Origin: JAKACA01 sp049510975
GTDB taxonomy: Bacteria > Actinomycetota > Acidimicrobiia > Acidimicrobiales > Bog-793
Reading direction: 5' to 3'
Length of the DNA: 64,000 bases
Assembly (NCBI GenBank): GCA_049510975.1
Contig: JBEKYM010000019.1
Span: 1 to 64,000 of the forward strand
The notes under the pieces were generated by a model that was not told where the DNA came from, made no database searches, and saw only the letters and a list, made by a program, of their open reading frames with translations. Position numbers and translations under genes: made by a program. This document shows, piece by piece, positions 34,302 through 43,383 of this stretch (its first letter is position 1; every line of letters begins with the position of its first letter).

Positions 34302-34976
34302 CTACAGACTTTGGTTGCTCACAGATTGGGTCTTCAGCGCCTCATAGACGGTAGTGAGCAGTTGGCTCGCCTCATCCTTTCGACCAGCCAGCCGCAGGCG
34401 CCGTCTCGCTATTCTTGCTCGGGTCTCCACGAGATAGAGCGTGCCCCTGCTGATGTTCGAGGCGATGTCCTTGATCAAGGCGTCGGTGTATTCGTTGTAG
34501 AGGACGATCGTCTCCTCTTCGCGGTGAGCGCGCCAAAGCATGCAGGTCGCAGCTCGGGCGGCGTCGTCCGCCGCCGCCAGGCGATCCAGGTTCTCCATGC
34601 GTCTTCTGGCGAGCGCCACGATCTCGTCGACGTCGTCGACCCCATTGAAGAACTTCCCGACTTTCGATGAGGCAGCCAAGGAATCGAAGGCAAGGCGGAA
34701 GGCAGAACTGGCAACGAGCAGCGGCGGCGCATTCAGGATGGACCCTGACTCTGCACGAAACTGCTCCAGTTCGGCGCGTGCATCGATCGCTTCCCGCGTC
34801 CTGTGCCTGCGGTCGAAGGCTTCGATGGCGAACAGATACTGCTCGTCGGTTCTGTCGATCAGGAAACCGCCATGGACGGGGTCCGTAGCTCGTCGTGAGA
34901 GCTTGGCGATTTTCCTGGCTTGCGCCAAGAGTCCTTCAGGGCGTGGATCGGGTCGTCCCAGCCGTCCGTCGCCCAT
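34302..34976 (-). CDS. Unknown alpha-helical protein, AT-richer than surroundings
   Basis: I do not recognise this gene. The longest frame (ATG 34976) gives 224 residues, mostly charged helix, without signal peptide, membrane helix or cysteine cluster. Notable segments are RKIAKLSRRATDP, FLIDRTDEQYLFAIEAFDRR and LYNEYTDALIKDIASN. Codon use is less GC-biased than next door. An alternative frame upstream (34859 to about 35130) also reads protein-like (MCLIFEDDAIWATDGWDDP, ALKDSWRKPGKS) and overlaps the first 118 bases; a frameshift joining the two is possible. Start therefore uncertain. Confidence 0.5.
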   Translation of the reverse strand: MGDGRLGRPDPRPEGLLAQARKIAKLSRRATDPVHGGFLIDRTDEQYLFAIEAFDRRHRTREAIDARAELEQFRAESGSILNAPPLLVASSAFRLAFDSLAASSKVGKFFNGVDDVDEIVALARRRMENLDRLAAADDAARAATCMLWRAHREEETIVLYNEYTDALIKDIASNISRGTLYLVETRARIARRRLRLAGRKDEASQLLTTVYEALKTQSVSNQSL

Positions 34977-35304
34977 ATTGCGTCATCCTCGAATATCAAA
35001 CACATCTCGGGCGGAGTCCTACAAGCGATCCCGTCCGGCTCGTCGTGTCGAGCATCAACACGCGCCCCCGTTGGAACGGTGTCTTTGTCCATACTACTGG
35101 GCAACTCGTCGGCAACAGTCACGCAGCGGGTGCGACGACCACTGTGGGCGGTGGGTCCCGAGCTGGTGACACCGTGTAGTGACGGGCGATTCACGGAGCG
35201 TGACCGCTGTTGCGCTGCGGCGTCTGGGGGCGCATGATTTCCACAATCTCCGCAGCGAGGAACGGGTTCACCACAGCGAAGCGGGGAGGGGAGGCGGGGG
35301 TTTC
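34977..35304. other. Intergenic stretch with a possible alternative reading frame
   Basis: Between the unknown gene (-) and the FtsH-like gene (+). On the minus strand a frame from about 35130 down to 34859 contains MDKDTVPTGARVDARHDEP and then the aspartate-rich segment noted for the neighbouring gene. It could be the true N-terminus of that protein before a frameshift. The right end carries GGGGAGGGGAGG, the ribosome site of the FtsH-like gene. No clear promoter or RNA. Confidence 0.35.
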
Positions 35305-37203
35305 GTGAGCGTCTTGCGGCGTCGAACAACAGGTTCAGAAGACAGCGGGGAGAGCGTGTCGACCCCTGAGGGAACCCAGCACGCGTCGGCTGAGCCGTCG
35401 CCGCTCGATTCTCTGCACGACTCCAAAGTCATGGCGGCACGCACGGCCGATGTCGGGGCGACGCGGGAACGGGTCCGCCGCCGCCGCTTGATCCGCCTGA
35501 CGTGCATCCTCGTGCCGCTCACGGTCTGGGTGACCACGCGGGCCGTGCTCTGGCCGCACCAGGTGATCGCAGTGCCCCACGTGTCGTCAGGGATGACTCC
35601 GTACATTCCCGCAATGGTGCTCATCACCATCCTGTTGCTCGTCATGGTCGGACCCATGCTCGGTGCCGGCAGCTCGCCGCACGTGCTCTACCGCCCCGGG
35701 GAGATCAACGTTCGTTTCGACGACGTTCGGGGCGCCCCGGTCGTCGTCGAGGAAGGCGTGAAGACGCTGAACCTCTTTCTCGCCCACCGCACCTTCGCCG
35801 AGCAGATGGGCGGCAACCCCAGGCGGGCGATCCTGTTCGAAGGACCGCCCGGCACGGGCAAGACGTACATGGCCAAGGCGATGGCGGCCGAGGGCGGCGT
35901 GCCCTTCCTGTTCGTCTCCTCCTCGGCCTTCCAGTCGATGTTCTACGGCCAGACCAACCGGAAGATCCGCTCGTACTTTCGTGCGCTACGGAAGTACGCC
36001 CGCCGCGAGGGCGGCGCCATCGGGTTCATCGAGGAGCTCGACGCCATCGGAGGTTCCCGTGGCGGTGAAGGCCTCGGTGCCAACCAGGGCGGCGTTCCCG
36101 GCGTCGTCAACGAGCTCTTGATCCAGCTCCAGTCGTTCGATCAGCCCCCGGCGGGAGCCCGCTTCACCGGGTTCCTGGTGGATCTCGTCAATGTGTGGCT
36201 GCCGGACTCCAGGCGCGTCGGCAAATCGACGCCGCCACCCGCCAACATCCTCGTCATCGGAGCGACGAACCGGGCGTCCCACCTCGACCCCGCCCTCCTC
36301 CGCCCGGGACGGTTCGACCGCAGCATCTACTTCGATCTGCCTTCACGGTCCGGGCGTCGAGACATCATCGACTATTACCTCGGGAAGAAGACACACGAAC
36401 CAGAGCTGGACGACCCGGCCAAGCGGGATGCGCTTGCCGCCCTCACGACGGGCTATTCACCGGTGATGCTGGAGCACCTGCTCGACGAGGCGTTGGTCTG
36501 GGCACTGCGGCGCGGTGGCGATCGGCTCAGCTGGGCCGACATCCAGCAGGCGAAGATGACCGAGGAGATCGGCCTCGCTCAGCCCGTCGAGTACACCGAA
36601 GCGGAGCGCCGGACGATCGCCACCCACGAGGCCGGCCACGCGACGGTCGCGTGGCTCGTCGGGAAAGGCCGCCGGCTCGAGGTGCTCTCGATCGTGAAGC
36701 GTCGCGACGCACTCGGACTGCTGTCGCACGCGGACATCGAGGAGCGCTTCACCCAGACGCGCTCTGAGCTGCAGGCGCTCATCCAGATCTCCTTCGGGGG
36801 AATGGTCGCCGAGGAGATCTTCTTCGGAGAGACGAGCTCGGGCGTCGCAGGCGACCTGCAGGCGGCGACAAACGCTGCGTGCTACATGGTCGGCAATCTC
36901 GGCATGGGCAGCACGCTGGCGTCCGCTGCGGTGGTCGGCGGCAGCGTGGCCGCTCGGGTGATGGCCAGTGACGAGGGTCGGCAGGAAGTGGAGGAATTGC
37001 TGCGCCGTGCCAAGACCGACGCCTCCGACATGCTGAAGGAGACGAGTCACATCGTCGAAGCCCTTCGCGACGCGCTGCTCGAGCGCAACGAGCTCGTGGG
37101 CGACGAGATTCGCGACGTCATCGTCGGCGCCGGCCTCGGTGCGGTGATCGAGCAGACGACGGCTGTGCGTCGGCCGACCTCGGCCCCGCCCGCGTCGCGC
37201 TAG
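35305..37203 (+). CDS. Divergent FtsH-like membrane AAA+ metalloprotease
   Basis: About 632 residues from GTG 35305, which follows GGGGAGGGGAGG. Two membrane helices (LIRLTCILVPLTVWVTT and YIPAMVLITILLLVMVGPML) are split by only about 25 residues, much shorter than the FtsH periplasmic domain. The AAA domain has Walker A GPPGTGKT and RPGRFDR arginine finger, but Walker B is FIEELDAIG where FIDEIDA is usual. The protease domain has THEAGHATVAWL (HExxH) and the third zinc ligand in GVAGDLQAAT. It would degrade membrane or soluble proteins using ATP. The divergence suggests a specialised paralogue and not the housekeeping FtsH. Confidence 0.85.
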   Translation: MSVLRRRTTGSEDSGESVSTPEGTQHASAEPSPLDSLHDSKVMAARTADVGATRERVRRRRLIRLTCILVPLTVWVTTRAVLWPHQVIAVPHVSSGMTPYIPAMVLITILLLVMVGPMLGAGSSPHVLYRPGEINVRFDDVRGAPVVVEEGVKTLNLFLAHRTFAEQMGGNPRRAILFEGPPGTGKTYMAKAMAAEGGVPFLFVSSSAFQSMFYGQTNRKIRSYFRALRKYARREGGAIGFIEELDAIGGSRGGEGLGANQGGVPGVVNELLIQLQSFDQPPAGARFTGFLVDLVNVWLPDSRRVGKSTPPPANILVIGATNRASHLDPALLRPGRFDRSIYFDLPSRSGRRDIIDYYLGKKTHEPELDDPAKRDALAALTTGYSPVMLEHLLDEALVWALRRGGDRLSWADIQQAKMTEEIGLAQPVEYTEAERRTIATHEAGHATVAWLVGKGRRLEVLSIVKRRDALGLLSHADIEERFTQTRSELQALIQISFGGMVAEEIFFGETSSGVAGDLQAATNAACYMVGNLGMGSTLASAAVVGGSVAARVMASDEGRQEVEELLRRAKTDASDMLKETSHIVEALRDALLERNELVGDEIRDVIVGAGLGAVIEQTTAVRRPTSAPPASR

Positions 37204-37236
37204 CTCGGACCCCGGGCGGCGTGACTCCACGCTACT

Positions 37237-37277
37237 TCGGATGCCGATATACCGCAAGACAGTATATCGGCATCCGA
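37237..37277. terminator. Perfect 16-bp hairpin between convergent genes
   Basis: TCGGATGCCGATATAC (37237-37252) and GTATATCGGCATCCGA (37262-37277) pair without mismatch around the loop CGCAAGACA. It lies 33 nt after the FtsH-like stop and 34 nt after the decarboxylase stop on the other strand, so it can serve both as a bidirectional terminator. Confidence 0.75.
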
Positions 37278-37311
37278 TGGTCAGACGGGGGAGGAGCCCG
37301 CCCGGGCCTGA

Positions 37312-39627
37312 TCACGGTTCATCGGTGAGACATTCGATCGAGAACCTGCCCGCTTCGTCACGCTCGACGCCGTGGATGTCGTGGGCGAAGCCTGGGAACT
37401 TCAAGTCGAACGCCTCGAGGGCGAGGAGGTATTGCACGATCGGCCCGTCGACGGCGCCGGCGCGTTCCCCCGGCATGAGGATCGGGATGCCGGGAGGGTA
37501 GGGCACCACCATGACCGTCGAGATGCGTCCGGCCATCTCGGAGACCAAGACTTGCTCGCTGCGACTGCGCACGAGACGACGGAAGGCCTCGCCCGGCGTC
37601 GTCGCCGGCGTCGGAAGCTCGCCGAAGGCGCGGTCGAGCAGCTCGATGGTTTGGCGAGCGCGGGTCTCGGCGTGCATCTCGTCGCAGAGCTCTCGAAGAG
37701 ACATGTCGCCGTACCGTTCCGGATAGGCGCTCGACAGGTCGGGAATCGCTTCGCTCACGTTCTGCCCCGAGTCGTAGGCGCGCTTGAAGGCGAGGAGTCC
37801 TTCGACGAGCGTCCCCGACTTTCCCCTCGTCGTTCCGATCGAGAACAGGAGGAGCAGGGAGTAGTCGCCCGTCTTCTCGACCTCGACCCGATGGCTGTCC
37901 AGGTAGGCGGAGACGACGGGTGCGGGGATGCCGGTGGGCTCGAGCTTGCCGGCGGCGTCGATGCCTGGGGTCGTGAGCGTCACTTTGGTGGGGTCGAGCA
38001 TGCAGTAACCGGCACCGAGGTCGCCGAAGCCGTGCCAAATCTGCCCGGGTTCGAGACCCCAACACGACGGTTCCGTCTCGAGCAGCTCGCTGGCCGTGTC
38101 GGCAAAGAGCGAGACGGTGCCGGACCGCGGGTCTCGGACCTCGTCTGGCTGCCAGACCCCGAAGAACCATGGGGCCCCGTCGTGAGGACGCTCGGCCAGT
38201 TCGTGCCGGAGCGTGACGATCCGCTTGCGGAAATGGATCGCCTCACGAAGGGCTTCCTCCACGAGAGCCAGTCCGCCCGGCCCGTCCATCATCGCCGTGG
38301 CCACATCGAGACAGGCGATCATCGGATAGAAGGGTGAGGTCGAACCGTGCAGCATGTAGGCCTCGTTGAAGCGCGACGGGTGGACCGGGGCGCGCTCGCT
38401 CGACCGGATGTGGATCATCGACGCCTGGGAGAAGGCCGCGAGGAGCTTGTGGGTGGACTGCGTGGCAAAGATCGTCGGTTCATTCGGCGCCGGTGCCCGG
38501 TCGTGCATGGCGTACCGGTCGCGGTACAAGGGATGAAAGCGCGCGTAGGCGAACCAGGCCTCGTCGAAGTGAAGCCTCGGGACGCTCTCGGCGAGGAGCT
38601 GGACCACCTGGTCGGCCCGATAGCACAAGCCGTCATAGGTCGAGTTCGTGATGACGGCGTACACCGGAGACACCTCGAGGGCGCCGTGGGCAAGCGGGTG
38701 TGCGGCCACCGCCTCGGCGATCATCGGAGCGGTCAGCTGTGCTCGTGGGATCGGGCCGATGATGCCGTACCCATTGCGGGATGGAACGAGGTACACGGGG
38801 ATGGCGTCCGTCACCGTGAGGGCGTAGTTGACCGACTTGTGACAGTTGCGGTCCGCCAGGACGACGTCGCCGGCTACGACGCAGCTATGAGCGACGATCT
38901 GGTTCGAGGTCGAGGTGCCGTTCAGCACGAAATAGGTCCACTCGGCGCCGAAGACCCGGGCGGCATTGCGCTCTGCCGCCCCCACGGCGCCGGAGTGATC
39001 GAGCAGGGACCCGAGCTCTCCCACCGAGACGGAGAGGTCGGTCCGGAAGACGGTCTCGCCGTAGAAGTCGTAGAAGGCCTTGCCAACTTGCGACTTGCGG
39101 AACGCCGTCCCGCCGGCGTGACCGGGCGTGTGCCAGGAGTACTCGTGCGACTCGGCGAACGTCACGAGCTTGCCGAAGAACGGTGGCAGGAGGTTGTCGG
39201 TGTGCCGGCGCCAGGCGTAGTCGACCCGTCCGGCCACGAAGGCCGGGGTGTCTTCGAAGAGCAGTACGTATTCCTGCACCATCTCCGCCACGTCGAGGGG
39301 AATCCGGTCGAGATCGTCGCGGCCGACCATGAGGAACACGGGAAGTCGAATGTTTCGGCGGCGGGCCGCAGACAGGATGCTCTCGGCCGGCCGGTCCGCA
39401 CCGTCGTCCCGGAGGTTCCAATCGAGGACGAGACAGCCGAACGATGGATCGGAGGCGACGAGGGCGGCCGCGTCGCTCGCCGTCGTGGATCGGACGACGT
39501 TGTGGCCGAGGGCGTCGAGCTCGGTGACGATTCGGCGCAGTGTCTCACCGGCCAGGCGTTCCTGATCGAGGCCCGCTACGACGAGAACTGGAAACGCGCC
39601 ACGCGCGAGGAGATCACGACTCTTCAT
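37312..39627 (-). CDS. AdiA-like Orn/Lys/Arg decarboxylase (PLP, fold type I)
   Basis: A 771-residue enzyme with the full inducible-decarboxylase layout: N-terminal receiver-like wing domain (to about residue 135), linker, PLP domain and C-terminal domain. The PLP lysine is in ATQSTHKLLAAFSQAS (about residue 393). HTPGHAGGTAFRKS, VLNGTSTSNQIV and FDEAWFAYARFHPLY complete the site. The surrounding motifs (SRFNEAYMLHGSTSPFYP, ATAMMDG) are closest to arginine decarboxylase AdiA. Decarboxylation consumes a cytoplasmic proton and gives a polyamine, the basis of acid resistance. ATG 39627 overlaps the exporter gene by 14 nt. Substrate (Arg, Lys or Orn) is not certain. Confidence 0.92.
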   Translation of the reverse strand: MKSRDLLARGAFPVLVVAGLDQERLAGETLRRIVTELDALGHNVVRSTTASDAAALVASDPSFGCLVLDWNLRDDGADRPAESILSAARRRNIRLPVFLMVGRDDLDRIPLDVAEMVQEYVLLFEDTPAFVAGRVDYAWRRHTDNLLPPFFGKLVTFAESHEYSWHTPGHAGGTAFRKSQVGKAFYDFYGETVFRTDLSVSVGELGSLLDHSGAVGAAERNAARVFGAEWTYFVLNGTSTSNQIVAHSCVVAGDVVLADRNCHKSVNYALTVTDAIPVYLVPSRNGYGIIGPIPRAQLTAPMIAEAVAAHPLAHGALEVSPVYAVITNSTYDGLCYRADQVVQLLAESVPRLHFDEAWFAYARFHPLYRDRYAMHDRAPAPNEPTIFATQSTHKLLAAFSQASMIHIRSSERAPVHPSRFNEAYMLHGSTSPFYPMIACLDVATAMMDGPGGLALVEEALREAIHFRKRIVTLRHELAERPHDGAPWFFGVWQPDEVRDPRSGTVSLFADTASELLETEPSCWGLEPGQIWHGFGDLGAGYCMLDPTKVTLTTPGIDAAGKLEPTGIPAPVVSAYLDSHRVEVEKTGDYSLLLLFSIGTTRGKSGTLVEGLLAFKRAYDSGQNVSEAIPDLSSAYPERYGDMSLRELCDEMHAETRARQTIELLDRAFGELPTPATTPGEAFRRLVRSRSEQVLVSEMAGRISTVMVVPYPPGIPILMPGERAGAVDGPIVQYLLALEAFDLKFPGFAHDIHGVERDEAGRFSIECLTDEP

Positions 39628-41212
39628 GGGCTTGTCTTTCTAGCGTGACACCAGCCGCACCGGGCGGCGCACCTGCCGTCCGAAGGGGCAGAAGGGCCAG
39701 CACGACGCAGGCGCCACTCAGCGCGACCGCCGCACCGACAGCGAGCGACACCCTCGCTCCGCTCATGAAGGCCAGGCGAGCGGCCTGCGCCAGCAGCCTG
39801 CCCGTTTCGCCGCCCACGCTGCTGGCGACGGTGAGGGCGCCTCCGAGAGAACCGAGGATGGCGTGGGAGGCGGCGGGAGGCACGTGGCGACCGGCGAGGA
39901 CGTGTGCCAGGCGGTCCTGGTACCGCGTCGACAGGGTGCTTCCCACGACGGCGACACCGAGGGCGCCGCCAACCTGGATCGCCACGACGTTGGTCGCCGA
40001 GCCGACGCCGGCGTCGCCGAGCGGCACGGACCCGATCACGGAGTTGGTCGCCGTCGGCATGAGGAGCCCGGCCCCGAGGCCGATGAGCAGCAGCCCGGGT
40101 ATCACCTGGCCATAGGTCGTTGCTCCCGTGGACGCCGCCGAGATCTGCCACAAGCCACCCGCGATCGCCGTCAGGCCAGCGGTGATGGTGAATTTCACAC
40201 CGATCCATCTGGCGAGCAACGGAGACAAGGCGGCGGTCGCGACCAGCACGCCCGCTGTCGGCAGGATCCGGAGCCCGGCTTGCAACGGCGAATAGGCGAG
40301 GTCGAACTGCAGGAACTGTGTCTGGACGAACAGCACCCCCATGAGGCCGAAGATCCCGAGGGCTTCGCCTGCAGCGGCGATGGAGAAGCGGCGGTTTCGA
40401 AAGAAGGCCAGCTTCAGCATCGGGTGACGGCTGTGCGCCTCCCAGGCGACGAAGCAGCCGAGAACGGCGATGCTGCCAATACCGGTCCCGACGACGGATC
40501 CCGACGCCCAGCCGAGCGTCGGAGCCTCGATGATGGCCCAGAGCAGCAACCCCAGGCCGGCGATCGACAGCACGGCGCCGACAGGGTCGGCTCGCATCGC
40601 CTTCGGGTTCTTCGAGTCGGGCACGAGGAGCATCGCTCCGACCAACCCGGCGGCCACGATCGGGACGTTGACGAGAAACACCGATCCCCACCAGAAGCGA
40701 GCGAGCAGCAGGCCGCCGGCGATCGGGCCGATGGCGAGGCCGAGGCCAGCGGACCCTGCCCAAGCTCCGATCGCGCGGGCGCGCTCGGCGGGGTCACGGA
40801 ACAGGTCGTTGATGATCGAGAGGGTGGAGGGCATCGTCAGCGCAGCCCCGACACCCATCACCGCTCGACAGCCGATGAGGACATCCACCGACCCGGAGAG
40901 CGCCGCGCCGACCGAACCACCGGCAAAGACCGTCAGCCCCATGACGAAGAACCGCTTGCGACCGAATCGGTCCGCCAGACTGCCGCCGACGAGCACGAGC
41001 CCGGCGAACACCATCGCGTACGAGTCGACGATCCATTGCAGCTGGCTCGACGTCGCGTGCAGCTTGCGCACGAGCGTCGGGAGCGCAACGTTGAGGATGG
41101 TGTTGTCCAGGTTGACGATCACCACCGAGGAACACAACACGAGGAGCGCCATCCACCGGTGGGCGTTGGCCTCGCCGGCCGGCGTTTCGGTCGGTGGGGT
41201 GAGAAGGCGCAT
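39614..41212 (-). CDS. MFS transporter, EmrB/QacA (DHA2, 14-TM)
   Basis: A 532-residue exporter with about 14 helices. It shows LCSSVVIVNLDNTILNVALP in helix 1 and GSLADRFGRKRFFVMG after helix 2, both classical DHA2 signatures; VGAALTMPSTLSIINDLF follows. It lies between a sensor kinase (6-nt gap) and the decarboxylase (14-nt overlap), so all three should be cotranscribed. Export of the amine made by the decarboxylase is a reasonable guess; enteric bacteria use an APC antiporter for this instead. Confidence 0.92.
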   Translation of the reverse strand: MRLLTPPTETPAGEANAHRWMALLVLCSSVVIVNLDNTILNVALPTLVRKLHATSSQLQWIVDSYAMVFAGLVLVGGSLADRFGRKRFFVMGLTVFAGGSVGAALSGSVDVLIGCRAVMGVGAALTMPSTLSIINDLFRDPAERARAIGAWAGSAGLGLAIGPIAGGLLLARFWWGSVFLVNVPIVAAGLVGAMLLVPDSKNPKAMRADPVGAVLSIAGLGLLLWAIIEAPTLGWASGSVVGTGIGSIAVLGCFVAWEAHSRHPMLKLAFFRNRRFSIAAAGEALGIFGLMGVLFVQTQFLQFDLAYSPLQAGLRILPTAGVLVATAALSPLLARWIGVKFTITAGLTAIAGGLWQISAASTGATTYGQVIPGLLLIGLGAGLLMPTATNSVIGSVPLGDAGVGSATNVVAIQVGGALGVAVVGSTLSTRYQDRLAHVLAGRHVPPAASHAILGSLGGALTVASSVGGETGRLLAQAARLAFMSGARVSLAVGAAVALSGACVVLALLPLRTAGAPPGAAGVTLERQAHEES

Positions 41213-41218
41213 GCGAGC

Positions 41219-42625
41219 TCAGGTGTGGCCGGCGTGGGGCGGCACGTGCTCGGCCAGCGGTGCGGGGGGACGAGCTGGCGGTGCGGGTGGGCGTGCGGGG
41301 TGGGCGAGACGGGCGGCCCCCTCCGGGGCGACGCCTTTCATGTCTCGTGCATCGGCCATCTCCGGTGCATCGGCCATCTCCCGTGCAACAGGAGGCACAA
41401 CGGACAGGTGGCGGTCGGGCGATGAAGGCGGAGCGAAGAACTGTCGCATGACGGCGGACGGCTGCTCGTTGTGCCACAGTGCCAGGTTCTCGCCGCCGGG
41501 CAGTGGTGCCCGCCATTCGAGCCTGCTCCCAGCCCCGTCGCGGCTCGTCAGGTTGAACGCACCGCCGGCGGCATCGGCGCGCGCCTCGAGACTCGTGAGT
41601 CCGAAGCGCCTCGACGCCGCCCTGAGGCCGCGCCCGTTGTCGGTCACGACGATCACGACCTCCCGTCCGAACTGGACCATGACGCCGACTCGGCTGGCGT
41701 GCGCGTGACGCAGCACGTTCGACAACGCCTCGCGGGCAACCGCCACAAGGTGGTCCGCGAGCTCTTCCGGCACGGCGTCGTCCGTCCCGACGAACCGCAT
41801 GCACGGCTCGAATCCGAGGGCGGGAGCCGTCTCGCCTGCCAGCTTGATCAGGCGAGCTCGCACCCCGAGAGCGGGAGGGCGCCACGACTCCGTGAGCGTC
41901 GTGCGGAGGTCGGAGAGAGCTTCGTCGAGCTCGTCGATGACGTGCTCGAGAACGTTGACGAATGCGGGACGCGGGTCAAGCTCACGAGCGGCCTGTAGCG
42001 CGACCCCGCAGGCGAACAGCTGCTTGGTGACCCGGTCCTGCATGGCACCGGCGAGGCGGCTCTGTTCGACGAGCCGGTCCCGCTCCCCGAGCGCTGCGAC
42101 GAGATGCTGCTGAGTCTTTCTCCGCTCGGTCAGGTCCCGCAGCGAGATGGAATAGCCGATCAACTGTCCCGCCGAGTCCCTCACGATCGACATGGTGGAG
42201 GCGACCTCGACGACCGAGCCGTCGGCTCGGCGCCGCGTCGTGTCCATCGGCGTGGCCGGGCCCCCTGCCGCCAGCCGCCGGGCGGTCTCGAACAGCTCGC
42301 CATCACCGTCCTCGGTGCAGATCGTGCCGATGTGACGGCCGAGTACGGCCGCCACCGGGAATCCGAGGAGATGCTCTGCGCCCGGGCTCCAGCTGTCGAT
42401 CAGAAAGGCGGGCGTCGTCGAGAACATGGCGTCGGGGCACGAACGCACCACGGCCGCCAGACGGGCCTCGGCATCGCAGGCACCGCCGGCCTCGCCGGTG
42501 AGTGAGGCGACGCCCCTGCGGGGGTCTTCACTCATGAGTGGAGTGAGGGCCTCTGCCGAGTCTGCGGCCGACGGCCTGAGGACAGCACGGTCCGCCCCGC
42601 GGTGCCTCGGTGGTCGTGCTGCCAC
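41219..42625 (-). CDS. PAS-HisKA_3-type sensor kinase lacking the phosphoacceptor histidine
   Basis: A 468-residue cytoplasmic protein. A PAS domain (VRSCPDAMFSTTPAFLIDSW to LRDLTERRK, about residues 55-185) precedes a dimerisation helix pair and a HATPase domain (REALSNVLRHAHASRV, VTDNGRGL). In NarL-type kinases the helix reads ARDLHDxVxQ; here it is AGAMQDRVTKQLFACG, with Gln at the histidine position. A Pro/Ala-rich tail with short repeats (MADAPEMADARDM) ends the protein. GTG 42625 has GGGAG 8 nt upstream; ATG 42535 is an alternative. No response regulator is adjacent. Confidence 0.85.
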   Translation of the reverse strand: MAARPPRHRGADRAVLRPSAADSAEALTPLMSEDPRRGVASLTGEAGGACDAEARLAAVVRSCPDAMFSTTPAFLIDSWSPGAEHLLGFPVAAVLGRHIGTICTEDGDGELFETARRLAAGGPATPMDTTRRRADGSVVEVASTMSIVRDSAGQLIGYSISLRDLTERRKTQQHLVAALGERDRLVEQSRLAGAMQDRVTKQLFACGVALQAARELDPRPAFVNVLEHVIDELDEALSDLRTTLTESWRPPALGVRARLIKLAGETAPALGFEPCMRFVGTDDAVPEELADHLVAVAREALSNVLRHAHASRVGVMVQFGREVVIVVTDNGRGLRAASRRFGLTSLEARADAAGGAFNLTSRDGAGSRLEWRAPLPGGENLALWHNEQPSAVMRQFFAPPSSPDRHLSVVPPVAREMADAPEMADARDMKGVAPEGAARLAHPARPPAPPARPPAPLAEHVPPHAGHT

Positions 42626-42694
42626 GTCTCACGCTCCCGTTCCGCTCGGATGAAAGGCATCACCGGGTCCGGGGCGACGGCGCAACGGCACTTC

Positions 42695-42714
42695 GTTGCG
42701 ACCTAGGTAGCAAC
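42695..42714 (-). promoter_or_regulatory. 20-bp palindrome upstream of the kinase-exporter-decarboxylase operon
   Basis: GTTGCGACCTAGGTAGCAAC has arms GTTGC/GCAAC and a perfect ACCTAGGT core, with one mismatched pair. It lies 70 nt upstream of the kinase start and is a good candidate operator for a dimeric repressor. The rest of 42626-42830 shows no gene. Confidence 0.5.
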
Positions 42715-42830
42715 TTGCACTCTACCGGGTCAAGGGTCTCCGGCTTGCGGCCGTGGTCCGGCGCCGTTGCACACGTGGCCGGCGCCGCAGCCGCGGCCGT
42801 GTCTCGCCTCGCGGCGCGCCGGCGGTGCAG

Positions 42831-43268
42831 CTATTGAGGAGCTCCGGTCGAGGGGTCGAGCTGACGCAGGAAGAGCGCGCAACGCTCCTCCTCTTCGCCC
42901 TCGCCGATCGCTCCAGCCGCCCGGCGTAGCGCCTCGACCGAGCGGAGGAACCCTCGGTTGGTCTCGTGCTGCCAGCGCACGTAGCCCGAACCGCGCCAGC
43001 CGGCCGCTCGCAAGGCGTCGAGCCCGCGGTGGTAGCCGACCCGTGCGTAGGCGTACGACTCGACGTCGTCGTCGGCCAGCTCGGCCAGGGTCGCCCAGGC
43101 TTCGAGCAGACGCGGATACGACCGGGCGACCTCTGAGACCGCCTTCATCCGCCCTGCCCCCGCCGTTGCCGTCGCTCGTGCGAGGGCAGCCGTCCAATTC
43201 TCGGGGGCGGCAGGAAGCACGGTCTCGGGAAGTCCCCTGCTGAGCGTGACTGCGGGATCGTCGGTCAT
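42831..43268 (-). CDS. DUF3151 family protein
   Basis: A 145-residue protein with the DUF3151 signature SYAYARVGYHRGLDALRAAG, followed by WQHETNRGFLRSVEALRRAA and RCALFLRQLDP. The family is known almost only from actinobacteria and has no assigned function; the helical repeats look TPR-like. ATG 43268 has a GGGAAG-type ribosome site. Confidence 0.9.
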   Translation of the reverse strand: MTDDPAVTLSRGLPETVLPAAPENWTAALARATATAGAGRMKAVSEVARSYPRLLEAWATLAELADDDVESYAYARVGYHRGLDALRAAGWRGSGYVRWQHETNRGFLRSVEALRRAAGAIGEGEEEERCALFLRQLDPSTGAPQ

Positions 43269-43383
43269 GCCCCATCTTCCCTCACGCCATGCTCGGCGCC
43301 GCTCGAGACCGCAGCGCCCGTCGCCGGCGGGTTGGGGCTGCCACCGGCGGAATATTCAGGCGGACCTGCCGGTTGCCTGGACC

